Shown: piece after piece, positions 49,933-60,879 of the stretch
How the letters are laid out: each line of letters starts with the position of its first letter
How positions within the stretch are numbered: the stretch's first letter is position 1
DNA from: Saccharina japonica
Taxonomy: Eukaryota > Sar > Phaeophyceae > Laminariales > Laminariaceae
Direction: 5' to 3'
Length of the DNA stretch: 64,000 nt
Assembly (NCBI GenBank): GCA_008828725.1
Contig: MEHQ01003775.1
Span: forward strand, 123,735 to 187,734
Notes under the pieces: model-generated
Told to the model about the DNA's origin: nothing
Database searches by the model: none
What the model saw: only the letters and a program-made list of their open reading frames with translations
Translations under genes and position numbers: made by a program

Positions 49933-50199
49933 AATAATACGAGTACGGGGAGGCACGCGCCGAGTGCGCTTCCCTTCGTCTCTAGGCCCGAGGCCGCGCC
50001 AGTCGGCTGTGGTTTGTCGACGGCGAGACACACCGATCGCCGGCTGCGCATCGGGCGCGAAGCAACGTCGCCGTGTCACTATCCAACTCATCGATCGTGC
50101 TGCTGCTGCTGCTGCTGCTGAATCTGCTGCTTGATTGCTGCGTGGATAACATCTTGAATTTAAAACCCATGCCATTTTTTAATTTAAAAATCTGATGAC

Positions 50200-50584
50200 T
50201 AGGGTTGTGTACCAACACAAATATCACGCGTGCTATGTTGATATAAGTTGAGTTGATATTGTATCAAGTATCGCATCAAGATAAGGCTGATAAGTTGATA
50301 TATACCGGTATCAACTTATTATCATGATATATCATATCAAGTGAAATTCCGTGATAAGTTGATAGTTTCAGACCAAAAAAGGCGTTTGCGTCATGCTACG
50401 TCATTTTTGGGCGGCCCACCCATATGCCCCGCATAAAAAAAAATCAAGATATCATGATAACCTGATATATCGATGTATCATGATATGTTGATATATATCA
50501 ACATATCATGATAATATCACGCCGATTCCGTCCAAAATATCAAGTACCATATCAACCCCGTATTTGGGTTGATACACAACCTTA
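50200..50584. mobile_element. hAT-like MITE with perfect 8-bp target duplication
   Basis: The 385-bp element begins TAGGGTTGTGTACCAAC and ends with the reverse complement of TAAGGTTGTGTATCAAC; similarity of the ends extends to about 24 bases. The direct repeat CTGATGAC flanks both sides exactly (50,192-50,199 and 50,585-50,592). An 8-bp duplication and TAGGG/TAAGG termini (Y-A-R-N-G) match the hAT superfamily. The interior is AT-rich, made of GATATATCA-like palindromic units, with no coding capacity. Confidence 0.93.
50476..50513. repeat. Perfect 38-bp palindrome inside the MITE
   Basis: TATCATGATATGTTGATA, a TA centre, then its exact reverse complement. Confidence 0.97.
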
Positions 50585-50757
50585 CTGATGACCCAAGTCG
50601 TCAGATTCGCAGGCCGTTTCCTATGCGGTTCGATTTTTAGTTTGTGTTTTCGATTAAAAGAACTAAAGCACCGTCGTATGCAGTCCGATTGTGAGGTATA
50701 CTCCGAGTATCGATAACATTTCGTACTCCGATACTAACCATGTGACCATACGTGCAG

Positions 50758-51274
50758 TGTTATGGAAATATTAGCACATACGTAGCCAATATGAGAGTCA
50801 ATGTTCAGTAGCACTGCTCTTGTACATCGTATGTTTCGGTTCGTGAGTAACGCATATGTATGCGGAGGAATTACAAGTACTGCTGTAGCCTTATCTACTC
50901 GTAGGATCGTAGCCTTCTCTACTCGTAGGATCGTATCCTTTACTCTTCCATGTGGATCTCTCTGGATAGCCTCGGCTCTTAGCTTTTCTGGTCGTCTCTA
51001 GGATGGATCTCTCTGGATAGCCTCGGCTCTTAGCTTTCCTGGTTGTCTCTAGGAGGTGCCGTCATCTGGACTTCTGCGTTCTCTCTCTGTGGATCTGTGT
51101 GTGCTGTGTTGGCCACCTAAGCGCCAGTGTTCAACATATCTTCATATCTCTACCGCACCAAGCAGTCCATCTGCTTCTGGTCCACGACCACTCACGGTGC
51201 CAACCATCTCGACTAGCGTCGAGAGGCACAGCCTTGTGCACTTGCCAGGGTATCACCAACGATAATCCATAATA
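50758..51274 (+). repeat. 5' LTR
   Basis: Matches the 3' LTR and the LTR at 63,666. Contains two tandem copies of a roughly 53-base unit starting GGATCTCTCTGGATAGCCTC (about 50,951 and 51,005). Confidence 0.93.
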
Positions 51275-51292
51275 GGTTATGAGCCTCGACTG
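51275..51292 (+). other. Possible primer binding site
   Basis: GGTTATGAGCC directly follows the 5' LTR, where the tRNA primer site is expected. It resembles the initiator-Met type site only loosely, so the tRNA cannot be named. Confidence 0.3.
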
Positions 51293-52233
51293 TGAGTGAG
51301 TGGAGGTCTGCGACGGCTGCATCTTGCTGACATCTTGCTGCCGTAGAGCGCTGTGGAGTGCACACATATCTTCGAACTGGATATCCGCGGAGAGCTACTA
51401 CTGCTGTAGGAGTTAGCTTTCTGCTGGAGGCCACGTTGAGTCAACCCGTTTGCTTACTGGGCCCGGACTGATCACCTGGGCTCTCGGCTGCACATTTCGG
51501 TACGCTACTGCTGTGTGTAGAGCATTCGGGAGCATAACTTCTAGGCGTTGATTTCGGTCGGCGAATAGGGTTGTGCGGGCTGTTGGTTTGCGTGCGGAGT
51601 GCCGTTCACGGTGTTCTGTGTGGTAAAACTGACTGCCAAATTCGCCTGCGCGTTTTAATTCCGCGAGGCGTAGTCTATCCAAGATATCTTCCACGTGCTA
51701 AGTGCCGACTTGGTAGCGTGTGTAGGGTGAGGATACGACTGCTACGCTGTGGTCGTCTGCTACTACAGCTACGCATACCTGCGCGTTGTTGTATACGCGA
51801 GGTAGGGCTGTCCAAGATACCTTGCGACCGTGTTTTATCGGTGCGTGTGTAGGTTGAGGATCTGACTCGGCCTGTTTGCATTGGTGCAGCAGCCGCAATT
51901 CTACGCTGAAAGACGCGTAGCACCTCTCAGCAGTACATCTGACCCGTGTTTTGCAGGAACGGGGCCGGAGCTGGCTACTCCGCCACCAAAACCACCGCAG
52001 CCTCGCCACCTGCGGTCGGTCACGCTGCGCTCGGTGGAACGCAGTGGTCCGGGCGGAAGCTGAGGAGCTTCTGACGGACGTGAGTCGCGAGCTACGAAGC
52101 TGCGATCTGTACTGAAGCCTACCCCCGGGTAGCACAGCACCGTTTTCTTAGCGCGTCGGACCTTCTGAGGTATTCGGGGGGGGTTTACGTGTGCTTTAAC
52201 TCTACGCGCCTCGCGTGTAACCAAAATCTCAGC
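51293..52233 (+). other. Copia leader region, no gene
   Basis: Long untranslated leader of the element. It holds an internal diverged duplication: TCCAAGATA(T/C)CTT occurs at about 51,677 and 51,812, each followed by GTGTGTAGG(G/T)TGAGGAT. Confidence 0.6.
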
Positions 52234-52684
52234 ATGGCGGACTCTACGACATCCGGGTACAACCGCATGCTGGAGAACGTCGGGAAATGCTCCGGACCGG
52301 ATTTTCGCGAGTGGAGCCTCAAGCTTCGGCAAGGTATCATCCTCTACGCGCCGGAGCTCCTTCCTATCCTCGAAGGCGAAGCGCGTCCTTCGGGCTCGGC
52401 GTCGACTCCGGAGGCAATCGCCGTCTGGGATAAGGCCAACGGTCGCATGTTCTCCCTTCTCTTCTTCATGGCCTCCGAGTCCGCACAACTGACAGTCCGC
52501 GCACACGAGGGAGGGGGGACCCGTCGTATGGGAGACTGAGCGGCGGCCTGGAGGGCTCTCAACGAGCGCTTTGACGCTCAAAACCAGGAAGTTCGGCGTG
52601 CCTGCCACAACGAGCTCTTCAACCTCCGGCATCTCACCGGTGGGGATCCCATCGAGTTCTTCACCAAGGTGTATGACCTGAAGG
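52234..52684 (+). pseudogene. Copia gag, N-terminal part with nonsense codon
   Basis: Starts MADSTTSGYNRMLENVGKCS and continues with F-R-E-W-S-L-K-L-R, the usual start of a copia Gag capsid region. An in-frame TGA at 52,537 stands where the repeated W-R-A-L-N-E-R-F context implies Trp. The frame then continues to A-C-H-N-E-L-F-N-L-R and D-P-I-E-F-F, and a one-base shift near 52,685 leads into the next frame. Confidence 0.85.
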
Positions 52685-54469
52685 GTGCTGGGGGAGGACG
52701 TCTCCGACAACGTCTTCCTGGACATCATGCTCACGGGCCTCACCAAGGCCCCAGAGTTCAAATTAATCCAGGAAATACACTACCGGGATGAGTTCACTAC
52801 GGTGGACAAACTTCAACAGACGGCCAACCGGTTCTACATCGACCAGCAGGCACGGAATGCTTCTGGGCCCGTGGTTGCGGGCCGTGGAGCCGCGATGGTG
52901 GCGTCCAGCACCGATCAGTGCCACCAGTGCAAGGAATACGGGCATTTCCAGCGCGATTGCCACAAAGAGGTGCAGAAGCAACGCCCTAAGCGTGGGAAGA
53001 AGCACTGGAAAAAGGGCAAGAAGGGCGGCGGCGGCGGTGGTCAACAAAAGTGGTGTTCGTACCACAACACCACCTCGCATGCCGACTCGGAGTGCAACAA
53101 GCAGAAGGAGCTGAAGGAGCTCAAAGGGTTGGCAGCGAATCTGGCGATGCTGCAGACTGCAGTCCAAGCTAACCCTTCCTTCGGGAACGCTCACCTGGCA
53201 CAAGCACCTCAGCCCGAGCCGACCACGTTCGGCTTCTCCTTTAACGCTCTGGGTGCCTCCTTGGCTAAGGTTGATTCGTCACCTACCCCTTCGGGTACAC
53301 CTTCGGTGGCGTCCAACGACAAACCGGCGGCGCCTTCGTCCGTTTCGTCAGAGACGCCAACAAAGAGCAACCACTTATCTCAAGGTCTCTTTGGTGCGTT
53401 CATGGCGACTCCTGCGGATGCGTCTCAGGAGCCTTTCCGTTCTGACGGATCATCTCTTCTGCTGTTGGTTGACAGTGGAGCGAGCGACAACTACCTCGAC
53501 CCTGCGCTCACACCTGGGTTGCGGGCCTACATCAGTGACGTCCAGGACCTTCGGGTCCCTCACACGATCGTCGCCGCTGGCCAGCACCTACTACAAATCG
53601 TTGCTACGGGTATCATCTCTGGCACTGTCAAAGACGACGGTGGGAACGACCCGCCCGTCTCCGTTCGCGCCATCTTGGTACCAGGGTTGGGGACCAACCT
53701 GTTCTCCGTGTCTGAGGCAATGCTGAAAGGGATGGCGACGATATTCCACCCGGAGAACCCAAGGTTGGAGTCAGAAAAGGTGAAGGTTCCGATGCAGAAC
53801 CTGGGAGTGGCCGCCGCGACGGGTACGCTCATGTATACCATTCGGCTGAAGCTTGGGGGTGGTACTGGGGGCGAGCAGGTCCCCGGGTGTGCCCCTGCCG
53901 GCTTGGCCTTGCGGACAGAAACGGCTGATCTCTGGCACCGGCGAATGTGGCATTTCAACCGGAAAAGCATGGATGTCCTGCGGAGGCAGCTGGAGAATGG
54001 CGTCGACTACGCTGGTGACATGCAGGACTGAGGTCCTTGCCCTCTTGGGAATAGCGCACAACAGCCTCACCCTAAGCAGGCCACCTACAACGTCAAACGC
54101 CCTTTCCAGACCGTGCTCGTCGACACCCTCGGCCCGTTCTCACATCTGGCACTGGGAAACTACAGGTACGCCACCACGTTTGTCGACCTACATACCAAGT
54201 GGAAGGAGGTGGTTCTCATGAAGGACAAGATTTGCTCCGTCGACTCCCTCGCGTTGTTCAACAGAGGTACCGTAACCCCTACCGGAGAGCGCATTCAGTG
54301 TGGCCGGGGCGACCAGGGGACCAAGTTTACGAGTGCGGATTTCCGTCAGTACTGCCTCGACAACGGTATCAAGCTGGAGTTCGCCTCGCCGAATACCCCT
54401 CAGCAGATTGGTACGAACGAGCGTGCAGGCCGGATGATCCTAAACATTGTGCGTTGTCTATTTGGCTGA
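52685..54469 (+). pseudogene. Copia gag-pol: zinc knuckles, protease, integrase core
   Basis: One frame with a single TGA at 54,029. Counting from 52,685: zinc knuckle C-x2-C-x4-H-x4-C at residues 79-92, a second C/H-rich motif (W-C-S-Y-H...H...C) near 122-135, and aspartic protease D-S-G-A at 263. GAG-pre-integrase has L-W-H-R-R-M-W-H-F-N near 415. The TGA replaces a position that in relatives is a cysteine of the integrase HHCC zinc site. The integrase core keeps D in V-D-T-L-G-P, D in R-G-D-Q-G-T-K-F and E in T-N-E-R-A-G, so the DDE triad is present. The frame is lost at 54,469. Confidence 0.9.
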
Positions 54470-54703
54470 CTCTCACCTACCGAAGTTCCTTTGGGGGGAG
54501 CTGCTGAACACTGCGGTCTACCTGAGCAATTGCTCTCCGCACTCGGCTCTCAACAACGGGACGCCGTACAAAGCGCTCTACGGCAAGGATGCCTTCCTCG
54601 GGGGCCTTCGGGTTATCGCGTGCAGGGCGTTCGTGCACGAAGAGACTTTCATCAAGAAGCTGGAACTTCAACGTCGTGGACTTCATCAACAAAACGACCT
54701 ACT
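54455..54703 (+). pseudogene. Copia integrase C-terminal part fused to the RNase H end
   Basis: Reads A-D-S-H-L-P-K-F-L-W-G-E-L and continues to F-V-H-E-E-T-F-I-K-K-L-E, the usual integrase C-terminal stretch. At about 54,665 the sequence jumps, in a neighbouring frame, to N-F-N-V-V-D-F-I-N-K, which resembles the N-V-A-D-I-F-T-K motif at the very end of copia RNase H. All reverse-transcriptase motifs between these points are absent. A stop follows at 54,702. Confidence 0.75.
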
Positions 54704-54971
54704 AAACGTGTTGTATGTTTGCGTGTTTGTGAATCTTTGTTGTTTGTGTAAATCAACTTCAGTATCGACATTAGGCCTCGCAGCATTTCTGGTTGATCGA
54801 GCCATGTAGGATTGGTCGGTTTGGACAATAAACAATAGCACGAATTCTTCGCAAGGGCATGAATGTCTGTAGCACGTACACAAATTCAAATACTAGAACG
54901 AAATGGATTGAAATGAATTCGCATGTATCTTCGTAATCGCAAGTTTGGCACAATTCAGAGCAACTTTCATT

Positions 54972-54980
54972 GAGGGGGAG
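54972..54980 (+). other. Polypurine tract
   Basis: GAGGGGGAG directly before the 3' LTR, the position of the plus-strand primer. Confidence 0.85.
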
Positions 54981-55487
54981 TGTTATGGAAATATTAGCCC
55001 ATAGCCAATATGAGAGTCAATGTTCAGTAGCACTGCTCTTGTACATCGTATGTTTCGGTTCGTGAGTAACGCATATGTATGCGGAGGAAATATTGCTGTA
55101 GCCTTGTCTACTCGTAAGATCGTAGCCTTCTCTACTCGTAGGATCGTGTCCTTTACTCTTCCATGTGGATCTCTCTGGATAGCCTCGGCTCTTAGCTTTC
55201 CTGGTCGTCTCTAGGATGGATCGCTCTGGATAGCCTCGGCCTTTAGCTTTCCTGGTTGTCTCTAGAAGGTGCCGTCATCCGGACTTCTGCGTTCTCTCTC
55301 TGTGGATCTGTGTGTGCTGTGTTGGCCACCTAAGCGCCAGTGTTCAACATATCTTCACATCTCTACCGCACCAAGAAGTCCATCTGCTTCTGGTCCACGA
55401 CCACTCAAGGTGCCAACCATCTCGATTAGCGTCGAGAGGCACAGCCTTGTGCACTTGCCAGGGTATCACCAACGATAATCCTTAATA
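54981..55487 (+). repeat. 3' LTR
   Basis: Starts TGTTATGGAAATATTAGCCC and ends near CCTTAATA. It differs from the 5' LTR by scattered substitutions and small indels, so insertion is not very recent. Confidence 0.93.
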
Positions 55488-55492
55488 CGCAG

Positions 55493-56410
55493 TAAATTCG
55501 AAACTCAACCACTAGAACGGGTGGACGGGGAAAACAATGGGACCAGTATTTTTGTCATAAACTCTTTACAATTGCATCAATCACGGCACCATTAGCTTAA
55601 AGTCTAAAGAGCCAACTGCTACTGAATAGAGCGTCCAAGAAAATAAAGCAAAACTTCTTGGCTTGGACTAACCAGCAACTACCTCATGGCTGCTCGTGCT
55701 CGTCACAGGACCTCGTGCTTGCTCGTGCCCAGCGTGGGGATGCTGACCTACGCTCGATGCTTTGTTTTAAGGACTGCGTACGAGGCCTTTCATCCCGACA
55801 CCGTCTTGCTCTATCCCAGTTCCCGATACCAACATGCTACATTCTCTCTACCAATTAATCCTGCTTTGTCCATTACTCTGTCTTCGGGGGGACGTTACTT
55901 CGTCTACAGAAAAATCTACCCATGTTTGATGAATAAATGACGTTGGAGTCCTTGTCGAACAACGACACGCTCGTATAGTAGTACACCCAGATGCACCGAC
56001 TGGCCTAAGCCGCAAATGAACGTGTGCTCGCGTACTGCTCCAGTTGAGTACGCCGCATCTGGGCCTGGGTGCACCAGTACTGATTGGCTGATCCCATCTG
56101 CAGTGAGTTGGTGCGGTTGCGAAAGGGCCGACGACGGACATCGAAATTAAACCCCGGGCAGAGCCTTTCACGGCATGACATGGCAACGACTACCGGACAC
56201 CTATCGACGGAACACTGTCGCCTGGGTAAAAGCCATGTTTCTATGTGTGCTACAGTGTAGTTAATTCGAGACGCGTAGTACAGCCAGACATTTAGCCCGA
56301 AACAGTTCTAGCAGACGGAGCCATTGACCCAAGAAACCAACCGGTGTATAAGTATACCATGCATTGGTGTTGCACAACATTTTAGGTTGAAGGCCCACAC
56401 TGGATCAGGA
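55493..56410. other. No gene recognised
   Basis: Sequence between the copia element and the tandem repeat. Only short open frames are present. Confidence 0.45.
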
Positions 56411-56885
56411 AACCGTTCATCGGATTTGGTAAACCTTTGTTTTTGAACTCATGGTAGGGCGAATACGAGGTTGCTCAACGGTACACAAGGCCGGTGGCCA
56501 ATAAACGTTGAGAGTATAAGGGCGGGACCACTTGGGCCTGGTACATTAGTTGCTTTTTGGATTAAAGTGGGTGGAAGCTTCCATGGCATGTTCCATTTGG
56601 GTCTGGTACATTACTTGCCTTTTCGATGAAAGTAGGCGGAAGCCGGAAACCGTTCATCGGATTTGGTAAACCTTTGTTTTTGAACCCATTGTAGGGCGAA
56701 TACGAGGTTGCTCAACGGTACACAAGGCCGGTGGCCAATAACCGTTGAGAGTATAAGGGCCGGACCACTTGGGCCTGGTACATTAGTTGCTTTTTGGATT
56801 AAAGTGGGTGGAAGCTTCCATGACATGTTCCACTTGGATCTGGTACATTACTTGCCTTTTCGATGAACGTAGGTCGAAGCCTCCG
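56411..56885. repeat. Two-copy tandem repeat, about 237-base period
   Basis: AACCGTTCATCGGATTTGGT begins both copies (56,411 and 56,648). They remain nearly identical through GGTTGCTCAACGGTACACAA to ACTTGCCTTTTCGATGAA. Each copy itself contains a half-length echo (CTGGTACATTA(G/C)TTGC twice). Confidence 0.95.
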
Positions 56886-57299
56886 TGGGAGCTTACATCA
56901 CCTCCATGAAAGCGGGTCAACGGCGTCTTCATCCGATTGGTCACTGTGTATCTGTCGGAGGGGTTGTATTATGTCCGAGGCGCTCATTCAAAGATGTCGG
57001 AGAAAATAGTTTTTTTACAAAGGCGGTCCAGCCGCATGAATAAATGAGTATCCATACAACGGTATCACGTGTAAGACGCGGGAAAGTCGAGGCCGCTAGC
57101 GAAAAACAATAGTCTCACTGGTTAGCCCAAGTTCGTTTGATTCTGTCGACGCCGAGTTTGTGGAAATCGACAACGTGCTGCTCTCGCAATCATAACACGC
57201 TAACAGGCCGATCTCCTGAATGTTTGTTATTTACAGTAGAGTAAACTTCGTTCCCATCGAAGCAAGCCAAAGCAAGTAGAAGTTTCCGTTCAAGTCGTG

Positions 57300-57645
57300 G
57301 AATTATGTGGAAGCTTGCATGGAAGTAATTTATGGGAGCCTCCATGGAAGTGATGAAGGAAGCTACCATGAAAATAGCCGGAAGCTTCCATTGGAGTAGC
57401 TCGACGGAGATGACGGCAGCCTGCCAGTACTCAAGAATGTCCTTGCAAGCTTTCACTGCTTATGTGGCAGCTTACATGGAAGTAGCTTTCAAGGGATGAA
57501 TATCGACAGTGCCATGGAAGCGGTGGAAACTTCTGCAGCTTCCGTGGAAGCTTCCACCCGCTTCCATGGAAGTGGCGAAATCTTCCCCGGAAGTGGTGGG
57601 AGCTTCCGTGGGAACGATGGAAGCTTCCATGGAAGCTTCAACAAA
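57300..57645. repeat. GGAAGCTTCCATGGAAG palindromic array
   Basis: Some fifteen diverged units of GGAAGCTTCC / CATGGAAG. Each unit is itself partly palindromic (AAGCTT, CCATGG). Open frames across it give repeats of M-E-A-S and similar and are not supported as genes. Confidence 0.85.
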
Positions 57646-57719
57646 CTTACGTACTAAACATAATAATATAGACGGCCTGATTGAATCTATTATATTGAAT
57701 TAATCAATGATCGGTGGTA

Positions 57720-58020
57720 GCTGAAGCCTTCAAAACATGCGCAGATGAGTTACCGCCTATAGCTCAAGCCGGGAATACTATTGTCGTTTATCGCGGTACC
57801 AATTGAACTACAGTAGCTCATGTAGCTCCTATAGCTCACCCTGGGCAAATATGCGCAGATAAGCAGTCCTCTGTAGCTCAAGCATTTGAAACATGTGCAG
57901 ATGAGCTATCACCTGTAGTTCATCACGGGGACGGATGAGCTAGCGCATGTAGCTCACGTGCCGTAGCTCACCGATGAGCTACCCTTGACAAGAGCTAGCT
58001 CGAGCTACGGTGAGCTGATA
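57720..58020. repeat. GTAGCTCA / TGAGCTAC array
   Basis: More than a dozen TAGCTC or GAGCTA hexamers in 300 bases in both orientations, with the longer unit GCGCAGATNAG near 57,742 and 57,850. Similar in style to the array just upstream, but with a different core word. Confidence 0.8.
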
Positions 58021-60057
58021 TGTCCTACCTGTGGACTGTGTCCATCGTCGACATCGTATTTAGGTCCCCCGCTACGAATACATTCCGTACATCAATGAGC
58101 GCCTGCGCTTGCCGGAGAGCGAAAGATACTACACACACATCAACCAATACGTGATATACCACACACATATACGTGCGATTCATGGTTCATAAGGTTTCAC
58201 CAGTACACTACAACCTGCAATATGTGGGTGACACGGCGTCCCAGGAGCCATCCCTGGTCGACAGATACTCCAACCGCAGGCGTCATCAATAGAGAGACGA
58301 AAAGCGCGAAAGCGTTGACCCCGCCGTGTTCAGTATGATACGTTTTGTCGCGACTGTGTTTTCGACTGTGTACCCTGGTCTCGTGGCTGTCAGGTAGTCG
58401 TTTATGGAAACATCTCGTGTCCGGCACAATTCCCGAGAGGTTTCAACCAGAAAGGCTGAAACAACGTTTGTCTCTTTCCAGGATGTATCTGAGAAGGTAA
58501 CGATGGTACCGCAGGTAGGTGTGGCTGTCGGTACGCGCAATCATTACTGCATTCAAGCATGCTTGCAGTCGACAAGTGTTTGACGATGGGATGTGATACC
58601 TGCTGTCATGGTATTGCTTTCAATTACGTTGAATTGTCGACTTTGGCGAGGCCGACCGTATCGATATTCGACGAAACCGTATGGGTATCCGTCCTGTCCG
58701 GTGTATACTGGGTGTATTTGAAAACGAACGATATGTTTCAAGACAAGGAGGAATGTATATTTTGGAGTTACAGGAGGTTTTTGTAAGACGGCAGATGTGA
58801 CGATATAGACTTTCGACTAAAGAAGCAGATGGTCAGCTGATGGCGTTGCAGCGATTTGTTGACTTTCACCTTAGCAACAGATGGAATTAGGTGTATGTAC
58901 TATACGACCCAAACTTCGCTCGGACCTTTAATCGCTACATATCGTCACTTCGAATGATAAACACTTGCGTGTGCCGAAAGCGGTTGCTACACCTACACCA
59001 TCACTGTCTCACATATCTCCAGCACCCGCTGCCTATCCAGATCTCTGTATGTGGTCCCGACGCTCGTGTTTCTGATGACAGTCATCGCCAGACGAACAGA
59101 TTGTAGGTCGTACCAGGCAACATGAGAACGGTTATTTGACAGCTGGCAATGGCAAATACATTGATCAATTTCTGACCCACACGACACAATTTCTGCGACG
59201 CTGATGAATGCCACCCGATTGGCCAAGATGAGGACAACGATCTGCTTCAGAACATTCTATATCGGGGTTCCTTGCACATTGCTCAACCGGGAAGTTCGGG
59301 AAACATTGCCAATGACCGATCAACATGCGATACGTGTTTTACAAGCAACACTTCGAATGCGGGCCGTTCTTCTGGCCTCGACCTTGTGTGTTAAGAATGG
59401 AAACCCTCACCGTACTACTGTAGCACTCGGTTCAGAAATCAGACGCCCCGATTAGTTTTGCTCAAGCTATCGCAGCGGGTTTTTTATTATACATATTACA
59501 CCACGAGGCCTGTAGGCCTCAACAACAATGGCCAAGTACGTCAGACCAGCAAACCTCAACGATGCAACGGCAAACACCGAGCCCTGCTTGCAAAATGTCC
59601 AAGGTCTGCTTTCGGTGTCTTGTTCCCCCCCCCCCCATCATAGACCTGGAAGAACGATGAACATGGAAACATCGATAGTTCGTGATTCACAAGGCTGTAG
59701 TATCGTTCATCAGGAACGCTCCGTTTCTATCTGAAACGAGGGAACCCTCCTCACAGCGCAATATGAATTTGAACTACCCCTCGTACTGCAAACTCTTCCA
59801 ACCGTGCAGAAGGGTTGGGCCTTGCGAGGGCCGTGATCAACGCAGTGGATGGGCTTTTTACGAACCAATCCCCAGCGCGACGCATTCTTACAGCGGTTAA
59901 CCTTGCATACTACAGTACTCTGAAATTGATCACCGGGCCGCCCTACCCATTTCCCTTAAGCCGGAGGCATGCACTGTTGTACTGCAATGGTTCCACTACC
60001 TGCCAGCACACCCCCACCCCGGTCGCTTCAAGTACGAGTTATGTGAGGTACGTGTGT
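58021..60057. other. No gene recognised
   Basis: Short open frames without recognised domains. A run of C lies at about 59,626-59,636. Nothing here matches the duplicated blocks elsewhere. Confidence 0.45.
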
Positions 60058-60876
60058 TCAGAACAATGACCATAGAGGCACGGTCATGTTTCTTGCATTA
60101 CGTCGCCGTTTTGCTACCCTAACCGTCGAAGCGTCCTCCTGTTGCGCAGGAGTCAGGTAGGCAACGGCTTGTGGTGATACTAACCATATATATTTGGCAT
60201 GCTGCCTGCAGTTTGCCGCCATGTTCGACCGAGACTTCATGCAGGTGGCATGTAGGCAGCCGCATTATTGGACATATATCCGGCCATCTCCCCAATTTAC
60301 TTGCAGTACGCGGCCGTCTCGCTGCCCTCAACGTTGAAGCTCGGGTTGTTGTCGCCAGCCCCACTGGAGCAGCGCCTGATGTAGACATTCTTAGTACAGT
60401 TCACACAATACTGCTAGCAGCCCACCGTTGTCTTACTGCCCTCGGCTTTGAAGGTTCACAACTTCTTGCAAGACGCATGAGAGCAACGCTCCATTTTAAC
60501 GAAACAAATCTGCTGCGGTGAATTACCTGGGTCACGTCAGCAGAGTAGGTGACGCGAGAAAAATGGCTTCGGTTGAGGTGCATGCATGTGCCGTTTGTGA
60601 AACCAGCTTAATAAATATATGACTAACCGCTTTTGAGGGGACAAAGGCGTGAAGTTTATCACGTTTGACCACGACAAAGACGTTGGCATGAATGTACAGC
60701 AGTACCACATTCAAACGGTAGTGATAATATTGACCACCACACAGGCCTACATTGTATGTTGGCAATGCTTAAAACAAACCTGTGAAAACTTGTGGCAGCC
60801 AGAACTGCATGGTGGAAAATACATACACTTTAAGAGTGCTGAATAGTTGCGACAATGGAGTCAGTCTCGAGACCAT
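60058..60876 (-). pseudogene. EsV-1-7 relic, short and heavily decayed
   Basis: Exon 1 remnant from 60,876 (ATG, M-V-S-R-L) has lost its donor by a small deletion. Exon 2 starts at 60,526 after CCCAG and reads Q-I-C-F-V-K-M-E-R-C-S-H-A-S-C-K-K, matching the conserved N-terminus. Remains of about four modules follow, for example P-S-F-N-V-E-G-S-E-T-A-A-Y-C-K near 60,310, with stops and frameshifts in almost every unit. Upstream, the GCGAGAAAAA block (60,553) is also found beside the 8.6 kb copy. Confidence 0.8.
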
Positions 60877-60879
60877 GTA

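Larger units (their letters stand above)
50758..55487 (+). mobile_element. Ty1/copia LTR retrotransposon with reverse transcriptase deleted
   Basis: A 4.73 kb element bounded by LTRs of about 517 and 507 bp that start TGTTATGG and end near TAATA. The flanking 5-mers are TGCAG (50,753-50,757) and CGCAG (55,488-55,492), one mismatch from a 5-bp duplication. Domain order gag, zinc knuckle, protease, GAG-pre-integrase, integrase is that of copia. The reverse transcriptase and nearly all RNase H are missing. Point nonsense and frameshift changes are present as well, so the copy is defective and could only move in trans. Confidence 0.93.

Noticed and set aside
51901..52761. 286-residue minus-strand open frame
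   Set aside because: It lies opposite copia leader and gag. The plus strand carries recognisable copia motifs, while this frame shows none.
57300..57640. Possible gene encoding M-E-A-S-type repeats
   Set aside because: Open only because the palindromic repeat lacks stops; no start context, conserved domain or homologous copy supports it.
7430..60876. An integrated phaeovirus as the source of the EsV-1-7 genes
   Set aside because: EsV-1-7 also names a viral gene, but no viral core gene (capsid, polymerase, primase) is seen, the genes have introns and the surroundings are host-type repeats. Host family members explain the data better.
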